A program made the position numbers and the translations under genes. Below the pieces are notes generated by a model. The model was not told the origin of the DNA. It did no database searches and saw only the letters and a list, made by a program, of their open reading frames with translations. This document shows positions 11,766 through 22,065 of a DNA stretch of 47,329 nt, piece by piece. Each line of letters opens with the position of its first letter. Positions within the stretch are counted from its first letter, which is position 1. The stretch covers positions 20,524-67,852 of the forward strand of contig NZ_JYFN01000039.1 in NCBI RefSeq assembly GCF_000948395.1, read 5' to 3'. The DNA comes from Frankia torreyi (GTDB lineage: Bacteria > Actinomycetota > Actinomycetes > Frankiales > Frankiaceae).

Positions 11766-14324
11766 ATGACCGAACAGCCCGCCACGATCGCCGGTGTCGG
11801 CCCGGGGCCGGCCGGGCGGCCGGGCGAGGCTCGCGGCCGCGCCACGCCCGCGAGCGGGGAGGGCGCGGATCGGCCCGCGGCGGCGGGCGGTCCGAGACCG
11901 GCCTCCCCGCCGGGCGAATCCGCCGCGTCGGCGCCGCGGCCGGGTCGGGGTTCGGCGGCGCGCGCAGGTTCGGGTACGCGCGGGGGCTCGGGGCGGGCCC
12001 GCGGTCCCGGCGCGCCGTCCCCGCTGGCCGCGGAGCTGCCCGTGGCCAGGGTCGCGGTCGACACCCCGCTGACCCACCTCGACCGTCCCTTCGACTACCT
12101 CGTCCCGGCCGATCTCGCCGCGGCGGCCGTGCCCGGCTCCCGGGTCCGGGTCCGCTTCGCCGGCCGGCAGGTGGACGGTTTCGTCCTGGAACGGCGGGCC
12201 GTCTCGGAGCACCCGGGCCGACTGGCCCCGCTGGAGCGGTCGGTCTCGCCGGAGCCCGTGCTGTCCGATTCGATCGCCCGGCTCGCCCGCGCCGTGGCGG
12301 ACCGCTACGCCGGCACGCTGGCCGACGTTCTTCGCCTCGCCGTGCCACCACGCCACGGCCGTACCGAGAGCGCCCCTTCCCCGCCGGAGGAAAGTCCCTC
12401 CCGACCGGCGACCGCCGCCGGTGTCTCCGAGGAGGCCTCCCCTCCGCCCGAGGCCGCTGCCACGACCTCCGAACCCGTCGCCCCCCGGCCAGAGGTCGCC
12501 GCTGCGCCGGAGAGCACCCAGCCGTCGGTCCCGACCCCGGTTCGGATGACCCCCGGGGCTGCGCCGTCGGCGCCGGCGGATGGTGCTGCCCACGACGGGC
12601 GGCCGGCGGAGTGGGCGCGCTATCCCGCCGGGCCGTCGATGCTCGCGGCGCTGGCCGCGGGCCGATCGCCGCGCGCGGTGTGGTGGGCGCCGCCCGGCCC
12701 CGCGTGGCCGGCGATGATCGCCACCGCGGTCGGCGCCACGGTGCGGTCGGGCCGTGGCGCGGTCGTCGTCGTTCCCGACCATCGCGACGTCGACCGGGTC
12801 GAGGCCGCGCTGGTCGAGGTCATCGGACGCGAGACCACCGTCGCCCTGCGGGCCGACCTCGGCCCGTCGCGCCGGTACCGCGCCTTCCTCGCGGCCAGCC
12901 GCGGGCAGGCGCGGGTCGTCGTGGGCACCCGTTCCGCGGTCTTCGCCCCCGTCGCCGACCTCGGCCTGCTGGTCGTGTGGGACGACGGGGACGAGCTGCA
13001 CGCCGAGCCGCTGGCTCCCTACCCGCACACCCGAGACGTCGCCATGCTGCGCGCGCGCCAGGACGGCTGCGCCCTGCTGATCGGCGGTTTCTGCCCAACG
13101 ACGGAGGCCGAGGCGCTCGTCCGCAGCGGCTGGGCCCATCCGCTGGTGCTGCCCCTGCCCGAGGTCCGGGCGCTCGCCCCCCGGGTCGAGGCGACCGGCT
13201 CGGACCACGAGTACGCCCGAGATCCGGCCGCCCGCGCCGCTCGGCTGCCGTCGCTCGCGGTCCGCACGGCCCGCCAGGCCCTGGCCGCCGGTGCCCCGGT
13301 GCTGGTCCAGGTGCCCCGGCGCGGCTACCAACCCTCGCTGGCGTGCGCGGACTGCCGGCGTCCCGCCCGCTGCCGGCACTGCCAGGGTCCGCTGGGCCGC
13401 TCCTCCGGCGCCGGCGTGCTGTCCTGCCAGTGGTGCGGTCGCCCGGTGCCCGCCGCCCCGGGCGCGCTGGGAGCCGCCCCCGCGCCCGAGCCCCGAGCCC
13501 CCGAGCCCCGGGCCGTTGCCGCCGCGGGTGGCGCGGCCGGCGTGGCGGTCTGGCGATGCCCGTCGTGTTCGAGCCCGCGGCTGCGGGCCTCGGTGACGGG
13601 GGACCGGCGCACCGCCGAGGAGCTGGGCCGGGCCTTCCCCGACGTCCCGGTGCGGACCTCGGGGCGCGACGGCGTGCTCGCCGCCGTTCCCGCCGAGCCG
13701 GCGCTCGTCATCTCCACCCCTGGCGCCGAGCCGGTCGCGGTCGGTGGGTACGGCGCCGTGCTCCTGCTCGACGGCTGGGCCCTGCTCGGCCGCCCCGACC
13801 TGCGGGCCGCCGAGACGACCCTGCGGCGCTGGGCGGCGGCGGCGGCGCTGGCCCGCCCGGCGCCACGCGGCGGGCGGGTCATCGTGTCCGCCGACGCCGG
13901 GCTCCCGGTCGTGCAGGCCCTGGTCCGCTGGGATCCCGCGACCTTCGCCGCCCGAGAGGCCGACGAGCGCGCCGAACTCGGTTTCCCGCCGGCGACCCGG
14001 ATGGCCACCGTGGAGGGCAGCGCCGCGGCTGTCGCCGAGCTGCTCGCGGTGACCCGCCTACCCGAGGGGGCCGACCTGCTGGGCCCCGTGCCGCTGCCAC
14101 CCGCACCCCGCGCACGGGCGGCAGCGACCCCGGGCGGCGGGCCGGCGTCGGTCGGCGGCCCGGGCGCTGGCGAGGGGGGCGAGATCGAACGGTTGCTCAT
14201 CCGGGTGCCCCGCGAGCGCGGCGCGGCCCTCGCCGCCGCCCTGCACGAGGCTCGCGGCGTCCTCGGCGCCCGCCGGAGCACCGCCGGCCTGCGCGTCCAA
14301 CTCGACCCGCTCGTCATCGGCTGA
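11766..14324 (+). CDS. priA: PriA-like primosomal protein N' lacking helicase motifs
   Basis: 852 aa. PriA restarts stalled replication forks. The N-terminal 3'-DNA-binding domain is recognisable (VAVDTPLTHLDRPFDYLVP, GSRVRVRFAGRQVDGFVLER) after a disordered leader of about 90 residues. A second Pro/Ala/Ser-rich insertion follows at about 195-275. The zinc cluster is kept: CxxC pairs beginning around residue 527, continuing through LSCQWCGRPVP and WRCPSCSSP. The helicase core is degenerate: where a Walker A GxGKT is expected there is WAPPGPAWPAMIA, and no DEAD/H Walker B is seen. This is the known actinobacterial variant, probably structural rather than a helicase. ATG at 11766 is chosen over upstream codons for lack of conservation before it. 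Confidence 0.9.
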   Translation: MTEQPATIAGVGPGPAGRPGEARGRATPASGEGADRPAAAGGPRPASPPGESAASAPRPGRGSAARAGSGTRGGSGRARGPGAPSPLAAELPVARVAVDTPLTHLDRPFDYLVPADLAAAAVPGSRVRVRFAGRQVDGFVLERRAVSEHPGRLAPLERSVSPEPVLSDSIARLARAVADRYAGTLADVLRLAVPPRHGRTESAPSPPEESPSRPATAAGVSEEASPPPEAAATTSEPVAPRPEVAAAPESTQPSVPTPVRMTPGAAPSAPADGAAHDGRPAEWARYPAGPSMLAALAAGRSPRAVWWAPPGPAWPAMIATAVGATVRSGRGAVVVVPDHRDVDRVEAALVEVIGRETTVALRADLGPSRRYRAFLAASRGQARVVVGTRSAVFAPVADLGLLVVWDDGDELHAEPLAPYPHTRDVAMLRARQDGCALLIGGFCPTTEAEALVRSGWAHPLVLPLPEVRALAPRVEATGSDHEYARDPAARAARLPSLAVRTARQALAAGAPVLVQVPRRGYQPSLACADCRRPARCRHCQGPLGRSSGAGVLSCQWCGRPVPAAPGALGAAPAPEPRAPEPRAVAAAGGAAGVAVWRCPSCSSPRLRASVTGDRRTAEELGRAFPDVPVRTSGRDGVLAAVPAEPALVISTPGAEPVAVGGYGAVLLLDGWALLGRPDLRAAETTLRRWAAAAALARPAPRGGRVIVSADAGLPVVQALVRWDPATFAAREADERAELGFPPATRMATVEGSAAAVAELLAVTRLPEGADLLGPVPLPPAPRARAAATPGGGPASVGGPGAGEGGEIERLLIRVPRERGAALAAALHEARGVLGARRSTAGLRVQLDPLVIG

Positions 14325-14344
14325 CCGCGCGCCCACCGCCGGCG

Positions 14345-14366
14345 GCCGGCCCCCGCCGGGGCCGGC
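14345..14366 (+). terminator. Hairpin after priA
   Basis: GCCGGCCCC (14345-14353), loop CGCC, GGGGCCGGC (14358-14366): a perfect 9-bp GC stem 20 nt after the priA stop. There is no U-run. The remaining gap to fmt (14367-14564) shows no gene or clear promoter. Confidence 0.5.
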
Positions 14367-14564
14367 GTCTGTCGCCGGGGCCGGCCGTCCGCCACAGCGG
14401 TGCCCGCCCGCGGTACGGTCGGGCAGCGGCAGGCTCGAGGACGCCGCCCGTGTCCCCGTTCCGGGTGCTGGCGGACGGTCCCCGGCCTGGCCAGACAGCT
14501 CGGATCTTGCCCCCGTAGACGGCCGCGGCGTCCGCATGGCGTCGCGGCGGATCGGTGCTCGCGT

Positions 14565-15632
14565 ATGCGTCTTGTTTTCGCCGGCACACCGGCGGTCGCC
14601 CTGCCCAGCCTGCGGGCGTTGATCGACAGCCCGCGCCACGACGTGGTCGCGGTCGTCACTCGCCCCGACCGGCCCGCCGGCCGAGGCCGGAAGATCAAAC
14701 CACCTCCCGTGCACCTGCTTGCCGATGAGGCCGGCATCCCGGTGCTCAGCCCGGAGCGGCCGCGCGACCCGGATTTTCTCGCGGCGCTCGCCGGACTGGC
14801 GCCGGACTGCTGCCCGGTCGTCGCCTACGGCGCCCTGCTGCCCCGGGAGGCGTTGGCGATCCCCCGCCACGGCTGGGTGAACCTGCACTTCTCGCTGCTA
14901 CCGGCCTACCGCGGCGCGGCGCCGGTGCAGCGCACGGTGCTCGCCGGCGACGACCTCACCGGCGCCAGCGTGTTCCAGATCGAACCGGCGATGGACTCCG
15001 GCCCGGTGTTCGGCGTCGTCACCGAGCGGGTCCGCCCCACCGACACCTCCGGTGACCTGCTCGACCGGCTCGCGGAGTCCGGGGCGCACCTGCTCGCCGC
15101 GGTCATGGACGGCATCCACGACGGGACCCTGCAGGCAGTGCCCCAGCCCGCCGAGGGGGTGTCGTTCGCACCGAAGCTGACCGCCCAGGACGCGTTGATC
15201 GACTGGACCCTGCCGGCGGTCGCGGTGGACCGGCTGACCCGGGCGGCGGCACCCGCGCCCGGAGCCTGGACGGTGTTCCGGGACCGACGGATCAAGATCG
15301 GTCCGGTGCGTGTCGGGGCGCAGAACGTGCCGGCCGAGCTGGCGCCGGGCCGGCTGGCGGCGCTCGCCGACGGCGCCGTCGCCGTGGGCACCGGGACGGC
15401 GCCGGTGCTGCTCGGCGAGGTGCGGCCCGAGGGCCGCGGGCCGATGGAGGCCGCCGACTGGGCCCGAGGGGCGCGGCTGACCGCCGAGGACGTCCTGCGT
15501 GCGCCGGCAGAGCAGGTGTCGCCGGCAGAGCAGGTGTCGCCGGCAGAGCAGGCGTCGTCGGCAGAGCAGGTGTCGCCGGCGGAGCAGGTGTCGTCGGCGG
15601 GGAGGCTGTCCGGCGGCGGGGGAGCCGCATGA
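14565..15632 (+). CDS. fmt: Methionyl-tRNA formyltransferase
   Basis: 355 aa. It formylates initiator Met-tRNA with 10-formyl-THF. The start ATG gives the family N-terminus [19 protein letters not shown]. The catalytic region shows [19 protein letters not shown] with the conserved Asn/His, followed by [16 protein letters not shown] with the catalytic Asp. The C-terminal OB-like domain follows. Beyond the normal end (LTAEDVLRA) there is a tail of five 18-nt repeats encoding AEQVSP-like units and a Gly-rich end, not part of the family. The stop overlaps rsmB (ATGA). Confidence 0.96.
   Translation: MRLVFAGTPAVALPSLRALIDSPRHDVVAVVTRPDRPAGRGRKIKPPPVHLLADEAGIPVLSPERPRDPDFLAALAGLAPDCCPVVAYGALLPREALAIPRHGWVNLHFSLLPAYRGAAPVQRTVLAGDDLTGASVFQIEPAMDSGPVFGVVTERVRPTDTSGDLLDRLAESGAHLLAAVMDGIHDGTLQAVPQPAEGVSFAPKLTAQDALIDWTLPAVAVDRLTRAAAPAPGAWTVFRDRRIKIGPVRVGAQNVPAELAPGRLAALADGAVAVGTGTAPVLLGEVRPEGRGPMEAADWARGARLTAEDVLRAPAEQVSPAEQVSPAEQASSAEQVSPAEQVSSAGRLSGGGGAA
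15504..15596 (+). repeat. 18-nt in-frame tandem repeat (x5) in fmt tail
   Basis: Five tandem copies of a ccggcagagcaggtgtcg-type unit with single-base variants encode [12 protein letters not shown] units at the Fmt C-terminus. The unequal copies suggest slippage followed by drift. Confidence 0.9.
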
Positions 15633-17161
15633 GCCCGGCCGGATCACCGGGCACCCGCGGCGCCCGCCCGCCCGCCGCCGTCGACCGGCCCCGACTGCTG
15701 GCCTGGGAGGTGCTGCGCGCGGTCGACGAGCGTGGTTCGTACGCCAACCTGCTCCTGCCCTCGCTGCTCGCCGGCAGCGGGCTGCCGGCCCGCGATCGCG
15801 GCTTCGTCACCGAGCTCGCCTACGGTGCGCTGCGCGCCCAGGGCACCCTCGACGGGCTGCTCGATACGGCCACGAGCCGACCCGTGCACGACATCGACCC
15901 GCCGCTGCGCGACGCGCTACGGCTCGGCGCCTACCAACTGCTGCGCACCCGGGTGCCCGCCCGCGCCGCGGTGGCCAGCACCGTGGATCTCGTCCGGGCG
16001 ACCAGCGGCGAGCGTCCGGTCCGGTTCGCGAACGCGGTGCTGCGTCGGGTGGCCGCCCGGATCGCGGAGACGGGCGGGGATCTCGCCGCCCTGCTCGGCG
16101 CTCCCCGCTTCGAGACGGACCCGATCGGCCACCTCGCGGTGGTGACGACCCATCCGCGCTGGATCGTCGAGGTGGTGGCGGAGGCGCTCGGGGACGACCT
16201 CGACGAGACCCGCGCCGCGCTCGTCGCCGACGACGCCCGGCCCGCGGTGCACCTGGTCGCCCGTCCGGGCCGCACCGATCGGGACCGCCTGCTCGCCGAG
16301 GCCGCCGGGGAGGGGCTCGTGGCGGCACCCGGCCCCTACTCGCCGTATGCGGTGCGCCTCGACGGCGGCGATCCCGCGCGGCTGCCGGCGGTGGCGTCCG
16401 GGGCCGCGGCAGTGCAGGACGAGGGCAGTCAGCTCGTCGCGCTCGCGCTGGCCCGGACGGCTACGGTCGGCCGGGACCGTGGGCTGACCGTCGACCTGTG
16501 CGCGGGCCCCGGCGGCAAGGCGGCGCTGCTCGCCGGCCTGCTCACCGATCGCTCGGGCGGCGGGCCCGGGTTCTCGTCGGGTCTCGAGGCGGCATCGGGT
16601 CTCGAGGCGGCATCGGGTCTCGAGGCGGCGTCGGGTCTCGAGGCGGCGTCGGGTTCCGGCGCGAGCCTGCTCGCGCTGGAACCGCGGGCGACCCGAGCCG
16701 GGCTGGTGGCCCGGTCGCTGGCGGGAGAGCCGCGGGCCTGGGTGGTGCGCGCGGACGGGCGGGCGGCTCCGCTGCCGGCGGGCAGCGTCGACCGGGTGCT
16801 CGTCGACGTCCCCTGCACCGGGCTCGGGGCGCTGCGGCGCCGCCCGGAGGCCCGCTGGCGGCGTATCCCTGGCGATCTGGCCGCTCTCGTGCCGTTGCAG
16901 AGCGCCCTGCTCGTCGCCGCGCTGGACCTGGTCCGACCCGGCGGGGTGGTTGCCTACGCGACCTGCTCCCCGCATCCGGCGGAGACCGTCGAGGTGGTTC
17001 GCCAGGTGAGCGGCCAGCGGGTCGATGTCTCCGTGCTCGACGCGCGGCTCGGCCTGCCGGAGGTCGACGGACTCGGATCCGGTCCGTTCGTCCAGCTCTG
17101 GCCGCACCGGCACGGCACGGACGCGATGTTCGTGGCGCTGCTGCGCCGCAACCCGGACTGA
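15629..17161 (+). CDS. rsmB: 16S rRNA (cytosine-967-C5)-methyltransferase RsmB
   Basis: 510 aa, ATG in ATGA overlap with fmt. The N-terminal NusB-like RNA-binding domain ([43 protein letters not shown]) is followed by the Rossmann methyltransferase domain with [16 protein letters not shown] (AdoMet binding), the motif IV cysteine in [19 protein letters not shown] and the motif VI cysteine in [10 protein letters not shown]. It modifies C967 of 16S rRNA. Four tandem SGLEAA repeats (nucleotides 16577-16648) lengthen the loop just after the AdoMet-binding glycine loop, a place where relatives have a short turn. The fmt-rsmB pair is a conserved translation-related unit. Confidence 0.95.
   Translation: MSPAGSPGTRGARPPAAVDRPRLLAWEVLRAVDERGSYANLLLPSLLAGSGLPARDRGFVTELAYGALRAQGTLDGLLDTATSRPVHDIDPPLRDALRLGAYQLLRTRVPARAAVASTVDLVRATSGERPVRFANAVLRRVAARIAETGGDLAALLGAPRFETDPIGHLAVVTTHPRWIVEVVAEALGDDLDETRAALVADDARPAVHLVARPGRTDRDRLLAEAAGEGLVAAPGPYSPYAVRLDGGDPARLPAVASGAAAVQDEGSQLVALALARTATVGRDRGLTVDLCAGPGGKAALLAGLLTDRSGGGPGFSSGLEAASGLEAASGLEAASGLEAASGSGASLLALEPRATRAGLVARSLAGEPRAWVVRADGRAAPLPAGSVDRVLVDVPCTGLGALRRRPEARWRRIPGDLAALVPLQSALLVAALDLVRPGGVVAYATCSPHPAETVEVVRQVSGQRVDVSVLDARLGLPEVDGLGSGPFVQLWPHRHGTDAMFVALLRRNPD
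16577..16648 (+). repeat. 18-nt in-frame tandem repeat (x4) in rsmB
   Basis: Four tandem copies of tcgggtctcgaggcggca (with a/g variants at the last base) encode SGLEAA x4 inside the methyltransferase domain of RsmB. Confidence 0.95.
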
Positions 17162-17171
17162 GCCCGGGCGG

Positions 17172-17209
17172 GGGCAGGCGCCGGCCCCGCGACCGCCGGC
17201 CGCCTGCCC
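17172..17209 (+). terminator. Hairpin after rsmB
   Basis: GGGCAGGCG (17172-17180) pairs with CGCCTGCCC (17201-17209), with further CCGGC/GCCGG pairing inside. It begins 11 nt after the rsmB stop. It is terminator-like, without a U-tract. Confidence 0.5.
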
Positions 17210-17328
17210 GGGGGCCGGCGCGCGGCGGAGGTACCGGGCGCGGCGGTCCCGAGCGGGAAGGCTCCCAGCGGAGGAGGTGTCGACCGCGAAGGTGTCGAAA
17301 CGGGTCGGGGCGTGGGTCGTTCGGTCGA

Positions 17329-17334
17329 TAGTCT
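17329..17334 (+). promoter_or_regulatory. Candidate -10 box for rpe
   Basis: TAGTCT ends 6 nt before the rpe GTG with no ribosome-binding site between, so a leaderless transcript is possible. No good -35 box was found. Confidence 0.3.
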
Positions 17335-17340
17335 CGCGGG

Positions 17341-18051
17341 GTGGCAACCGCACAGATCTATCCCAGCCTGCTCGCCGCGGACTTCGGCCGACTGGCCGAC
17401 GCCGCCCTCGCGGTCGAGGGTCGAGCCGACTGGCTGCACGTCGACGTCATGGACTACCACTTCGTCCCGAACCTGGCGTTCTCCCCGGACGTGGTGACGG
17501 CGTTGCGGTCGACGACGCAGACTCCGCTCGACTGCCATCTCATGATCGACAACCCGGACCGCTGGGCCGCCGACTACGCCGAGCGCGGCGCGGCGAACGT
17601 GACCATTCACGCCGAGGCCGTGTCCGACCTGCCGCGGACGACCGCGGCGATCCGGGCCGCCGGCGCCCGCACCGGCCTCGCCGTGAAGCCGAACACCCCG
17701 GTTGAGCGCTACCTCGACGACCTGCACCGCTTCGACCTGCTGCTGCTGATGACGATCGAGCCCGGTTTCGGGGGTCAGAAGTTCATGACCGAGGTGCTGC
17801 CGAAGATCGAGGCGGCTCGCCGCCTGATCGACGACCGCGGCCTGGACCTGTGGCTGCAGATCGACGGCGGGGTCAACGAGGACACCGTCGAGCAGGCCGC
17901 GGCCGCCGGGGTCGACGTCTTCGTCGCCGGCACGGCGGTCTTCGGCGCCGACGATCCCGGCGAGGCCGTCGAGAAGCTGCGCGCCCAGGCACTGCGGGTC
18001 GCCCCCCGGCTGACCCCGCCGGCCTCCCGATCGGTCGGCGACCCGGCGTGA
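17341..18051 (+). CDS. rpe: Ribulose-phosphate 3-epimerase
   Basis: 236 aa. It interconverts ribulose 5-phosphate and xylulose 5-phosphate in the pentose phosphate pathway; ribulose 5-phosphate is also a substrate for the RibB step encoded downstream. TIM-barrel signatures: [13 protein letters not shown] at the N-terminus, [17 protein letters not shown] (metal/catalytic Asp), [27 protein letters not shown] and [12 protein letters not shown] (second catalytic Asp). The GTG start gives the normal length. The stop overlaps the next gene (GTGA). Confidence 0.97.
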   Translation: MATAQIYPSLLAADFGRLADAALAVEGRADWLHVDVMDYHFVPNLAFSPDVVTALRSTTQTPLDCHLMIDNPDRWAADYAERGAANVTIHAEAVSDLPRTTAAIRAAGARTGLAVKPNTPVERYLDDLHRFDLLLLMTIEPGFGGQKFMTEVLPKIEAARRLIDDRGLDLWLQIDGGVNEDTVEQAAAAGVDVFVAGTAVFGADDPGEAVEKLRAQALRVAPRLTPPASRSVGDPA

Positions 18052-18632
18052 CGACGCCCGGCTCGCCGCCTCCCGGTGGTCCGCCCCCAGGGCACGTCGG
18101 GGACCGGTACTGGCTGGCCCGCGCGGTCGAGCTCGGGCGTCGCTGCCCGCCGTCGTCCACGGCGTTCTCGGTCGGCGCGCTGATCGTGGCGGCCGACGGA
18201 ACCCTGCTGGCCGACGGCTACTCCCGGGCGGAGGAACCGCACGACCACGCCGAGGAGGTCGCGCTGCGCCGCCTCGCCGCGCGCACCGACTCGCCGGCCG
18301 CCCGCAGCGGTCGGGCCGCCGGTGCCGGTCGGGCCGCCGGTGCCGACCCCGGTGCCGCCGGTGCCGACGCCGGTGCCGGCGTCGATCCGGCGGGGGCGAC
18401 GGTGTACAGCTCGTTGGAGCCGTGCAGCGCCCGGGCGTCGCGGCCGCGGACCTGCACGGAGCTCATCCTCGCCGCCGGCATCGGCCGGGTGGTGTTCGCC
18501 TGGCGCGAGCCGTCGCTGTTCGTCGACTGCGACGGCGCCGAACGGCTGGCCGCGGCCGGCGTCGAGGTGGTCGAGATCCCGGCGCTCGCCGCGGACGTCC
18601 GCGCGGTCAACAGCCACCTCCCGCTCGGCTGA
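18048..18632 (+). CDS. RibD-type deaminase domain protein without reductase domain
   Basis: 194 aa, GTG start in GTGA overlap with rpe. It is a cytidine-deaminase-fold enzyme: HDHAEE (about residues 64-70) supplies the zinc His and catalytic Glu, and [15 protein letters not shown] (about 123-137) supplies the two zinc cysteines with the longer spacing typical of RibD. It should deaminate the pyrimidine intermediate of riboflavin synthesis. Bifunctional RibD/RibG is about 350-380 aa; here the protein ends after the deaminase fold, so the reductase must be encoded elsewhere. A Gly/Ala/Asp low-complexity loop ([20 protein letters not shown]) sits between the two zinc motifs. It lies upstream of the FMN riboswitch and so is not obviously under it. 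No symbol is given because the full RibD is not present. Confidence 0.82.
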   Translation: MTTPGSPPPGGPPPGHVGDRYWLARAVELGRRCPPSSTAFSVGALIVAADGTLLADGYSRAEEPHDHAEEVALRRLAARTDSPAARSGRAAGAGRAAGADPGAAGADAGAGVDPAGATVYSSLEPCSARASRPRTCTELILAAGIGRVVFAWREPSLFVDCDGAERLAAAGVEVVEIPALAADVRAVNSHLPLG

Positions 18633-18750
18633 GGGCCGCGGGGGCGCATCCGACCTGGTGTTTGACCGGCAGGCATGACCTCGGTCACATCGCCGGGTGC
18701 GGCGTGTGGCCGCTTCGTATGTCAGACTTGGGGGCAGTACAACCAGCAGC

Positions 18751-18880
18751 ACGCGCGCTCCGGGGTCGGTGAAACTCCGAGCCGGCGGTGATAGTCCGCG
18801 ACCCGTCCGCAGGTACTGGGACGGCTGATCCGGTGGAATTCCGGGACCGACGGTCAAAGTCCGGATGGGAGGACGCGCGC
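18751..18880 (+). ncRNA. FMN riboswitch (RFN element)
   Basis: The conserved RFN blocks occur in order: a GCGCGC closing stem (18753-18760 with 18872-18880), cggggtcggtgaaactccg (about 18761-18779), ggcggtgatagtcc, then ctgatccggtggaattccgg, ccgacggt and caaagtccggatgggag before the closing strand. It precedes ribE by about 128 nt. It senses FMN and shuts down the ribE-ribBA-ribH unit. It lies after the deaminase gene, in a 375-nt gap (18633-19007). A TTGACC at 18662-18667 could belong to the promoter, but no matching -10 is clear. Confidence 0.93.
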
Positions 18881-18959
18881 GGGCCCAGTGTCCGTGGGTG
18901 GCCGTCGCCGTCCGCGGGCGCGCGTCGGCGTGCGCATGCCGACAGGTCCCGCGTGGCAA

Positions 18960-18977
18960 CTCCCCGAAACCGGGGAG
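18960..18977 (+). promoter_or_regulatory. Expression-platform hairpin of the FMN riboswitch
   Basis: CTCCCCG-AAAC-CGGGGAG is a perfect 7-bp stem between the aptamer and the ribE ribosome-binding site (gaaggg, 18992-18997). The lack of a U-run suggests control of translation or Rho-type termination rather than simple intrinsic termination. The assignment is inference. Confidence 0.45.
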
Positions 18978-19007
18978 CGGTGCCCGGGACCGAAGGGCGC
19001 GAGTCGG

Positions 19008-19759
19008 ATGTTCACCGGCATCGTTGAAGAGCTCGGCGTGGTGGCTGCGGTGGATGCGCGGCCGGAGTCGGCGGCGCTCACCATTGCCTGTCAGACCGTA
19101 TTGGCGGACGCGACCCACGGCGCTTCCATCGCCGTCAACGGCGTGTGTCTCACGGTGACCTCCTTCCAGCGGGCCGGCTCCGATCCGGCTGGCACTGATC
19201 TGGCTACCGCTGATCTGGCTACCGCCGATCCGGGCGGCGGCGTGCCGGCCGGGGGCGCCGGTCGTGCGGGGCCTGCCGGCACAATCGCGGCGTCCGCGAC
19301 GTTTACGGCTGACGTGATGCGCGAAACCCTCGTGCGGTCCTCCCTCGGCGAGCTCGCCGTCGGTGATCCGGTGAACCTCGAACGGCCCGTCCGGCTGGCC
19401 GACCGCCTCGGCGGCCATCTGGTCCAGGGGCACGTCGACGGCGTCGGCGTCGTCGTCGACCGGCAGGCCGACGAGCACTGGGAGGTCGTCCGCATCGCCC
19501 TTCCCGCCGGCCTCGACCGCTATCTCGTGGAGAAGGGCTCGGTGACGGTCGACGGCGTCAGCCTGACCGTCGTCGAGGTCACCCCGGCCGGGGGTGACTC
19601 CCCGGCGACGTTCACGGTCAGCCTGATCCCCACCACCCTCGACCTGACCACGCTCGGCCGCCGCGCACCGGGTGCCCGGGTCAACATCGAGGTCGACGTG
19701 CTGGCCAAGTACGTCGAGAAGCTGCATGCCGGCACCATCGACCCGAACGGACTGTCCCG

Positions 19760-19763
<4 letters not shown>
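19008..19763 (+). CDS. ribE: Riboflavin synthase alpha subunit
   Basis: 251 aa; ATG with gaaggg 10 nt upstream. It dismutates two lumazine molecules to riboflavin. The two homologous lumazine-binding barrels are visible: [12 protein letters not shown], then [16 protein letters not shown] in the first, and [12 protein letters not shown], then [16 protein letters not shown] in the second. Typical length is about 200-215 aa; the excess is a Gly/Ala/Asp-rich insertion (about residues 52-85) with a duplicated TDLATAD unit after the first substrate loop. It is directly downstream of the FMN riboswitch and overlaps ribBA (ATGA). Confidence 0.96.
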
Positions 19764-21714
<1,951 letters not shown>

Positions 21715-21769
21715 CCGCAGCGGCTGACCCCGCCGGCTGACCTCCCGCCGGCGTCGCCGAGTGCCATCC

Positions 21770-21798
21770 GGCCACCGTCCCCGCTGGGGGCGGTGGCC
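21770..21798 (+). terminator. Strong hairpin ending the rib operon
   Basis: GGCCACCGTCCCC (21770-21782) pairs with GGGGGCGGTGGCC (21786-21798) over 13 bp (one G-T pair) with a 3-nt loop, 56 nt after ribH. It has no U-tract but is very stable, and is the likely terminator. Confidence 0.75.
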
Positions 21799-21877
21799 GT
21801 CCGCATCCTCATGTCGCACGGACGGTACGAGCCCGATCCGTCCCGGTGACATGGCCTCGGTATGGTGTTGCCATCGC

Positions 21878-22009
21878 ATGGCGATTCGGAGTGGATCGAG
21901 TGTGCCGGTGGTGTGTTCGCTGCTCGTGGGTCTGTTTCCGGCTATCTGGATCATCTCGGAGCTCTTGTCGGGGCAGTGGGTGACGCGAGACCGTGATGCC
22001 ACGCCGTAG
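21878..22009 (+). CDS. Small single-pass membrane protein (hypothetical)
   Basis: 43 aa from ATG 21878; ATG 21851 or GTG 21902 (with gga 5-8 nt upstream) are alternatives in the same frame. The peptide contains a 20-residue hydrophobic stretch (VVCSLLVGLFPAIWIISELL) followed by a short hydrophilic end (SGQWVTRDRD), a plausible N-out or N-in single membrane helix. Base composition here is visibly less GC-rich than in flanking genes. The gap 21799-22065 contains nothing else. No family was recognised; it could be spurious, so confidence is low. Confidence 0.4.
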   Translation: MAIRSGSSVPVVCSLLVGLFPAIWIISELLSGQWVTRDRDATP

Positions 22010-22065
22010 CGGTTGCCTCGCGCTCCGGTGTCGTCCAGCGGAGTCGGTCCGGAGATGGGGGCGGG

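Noticed and set aside
10278-13379. 1033-aa open frame on the minus strand across metK and priA
   Set aside because: Runs antisense through two clear genes and through the strong metK terminator; composition is that of a shadow frame.
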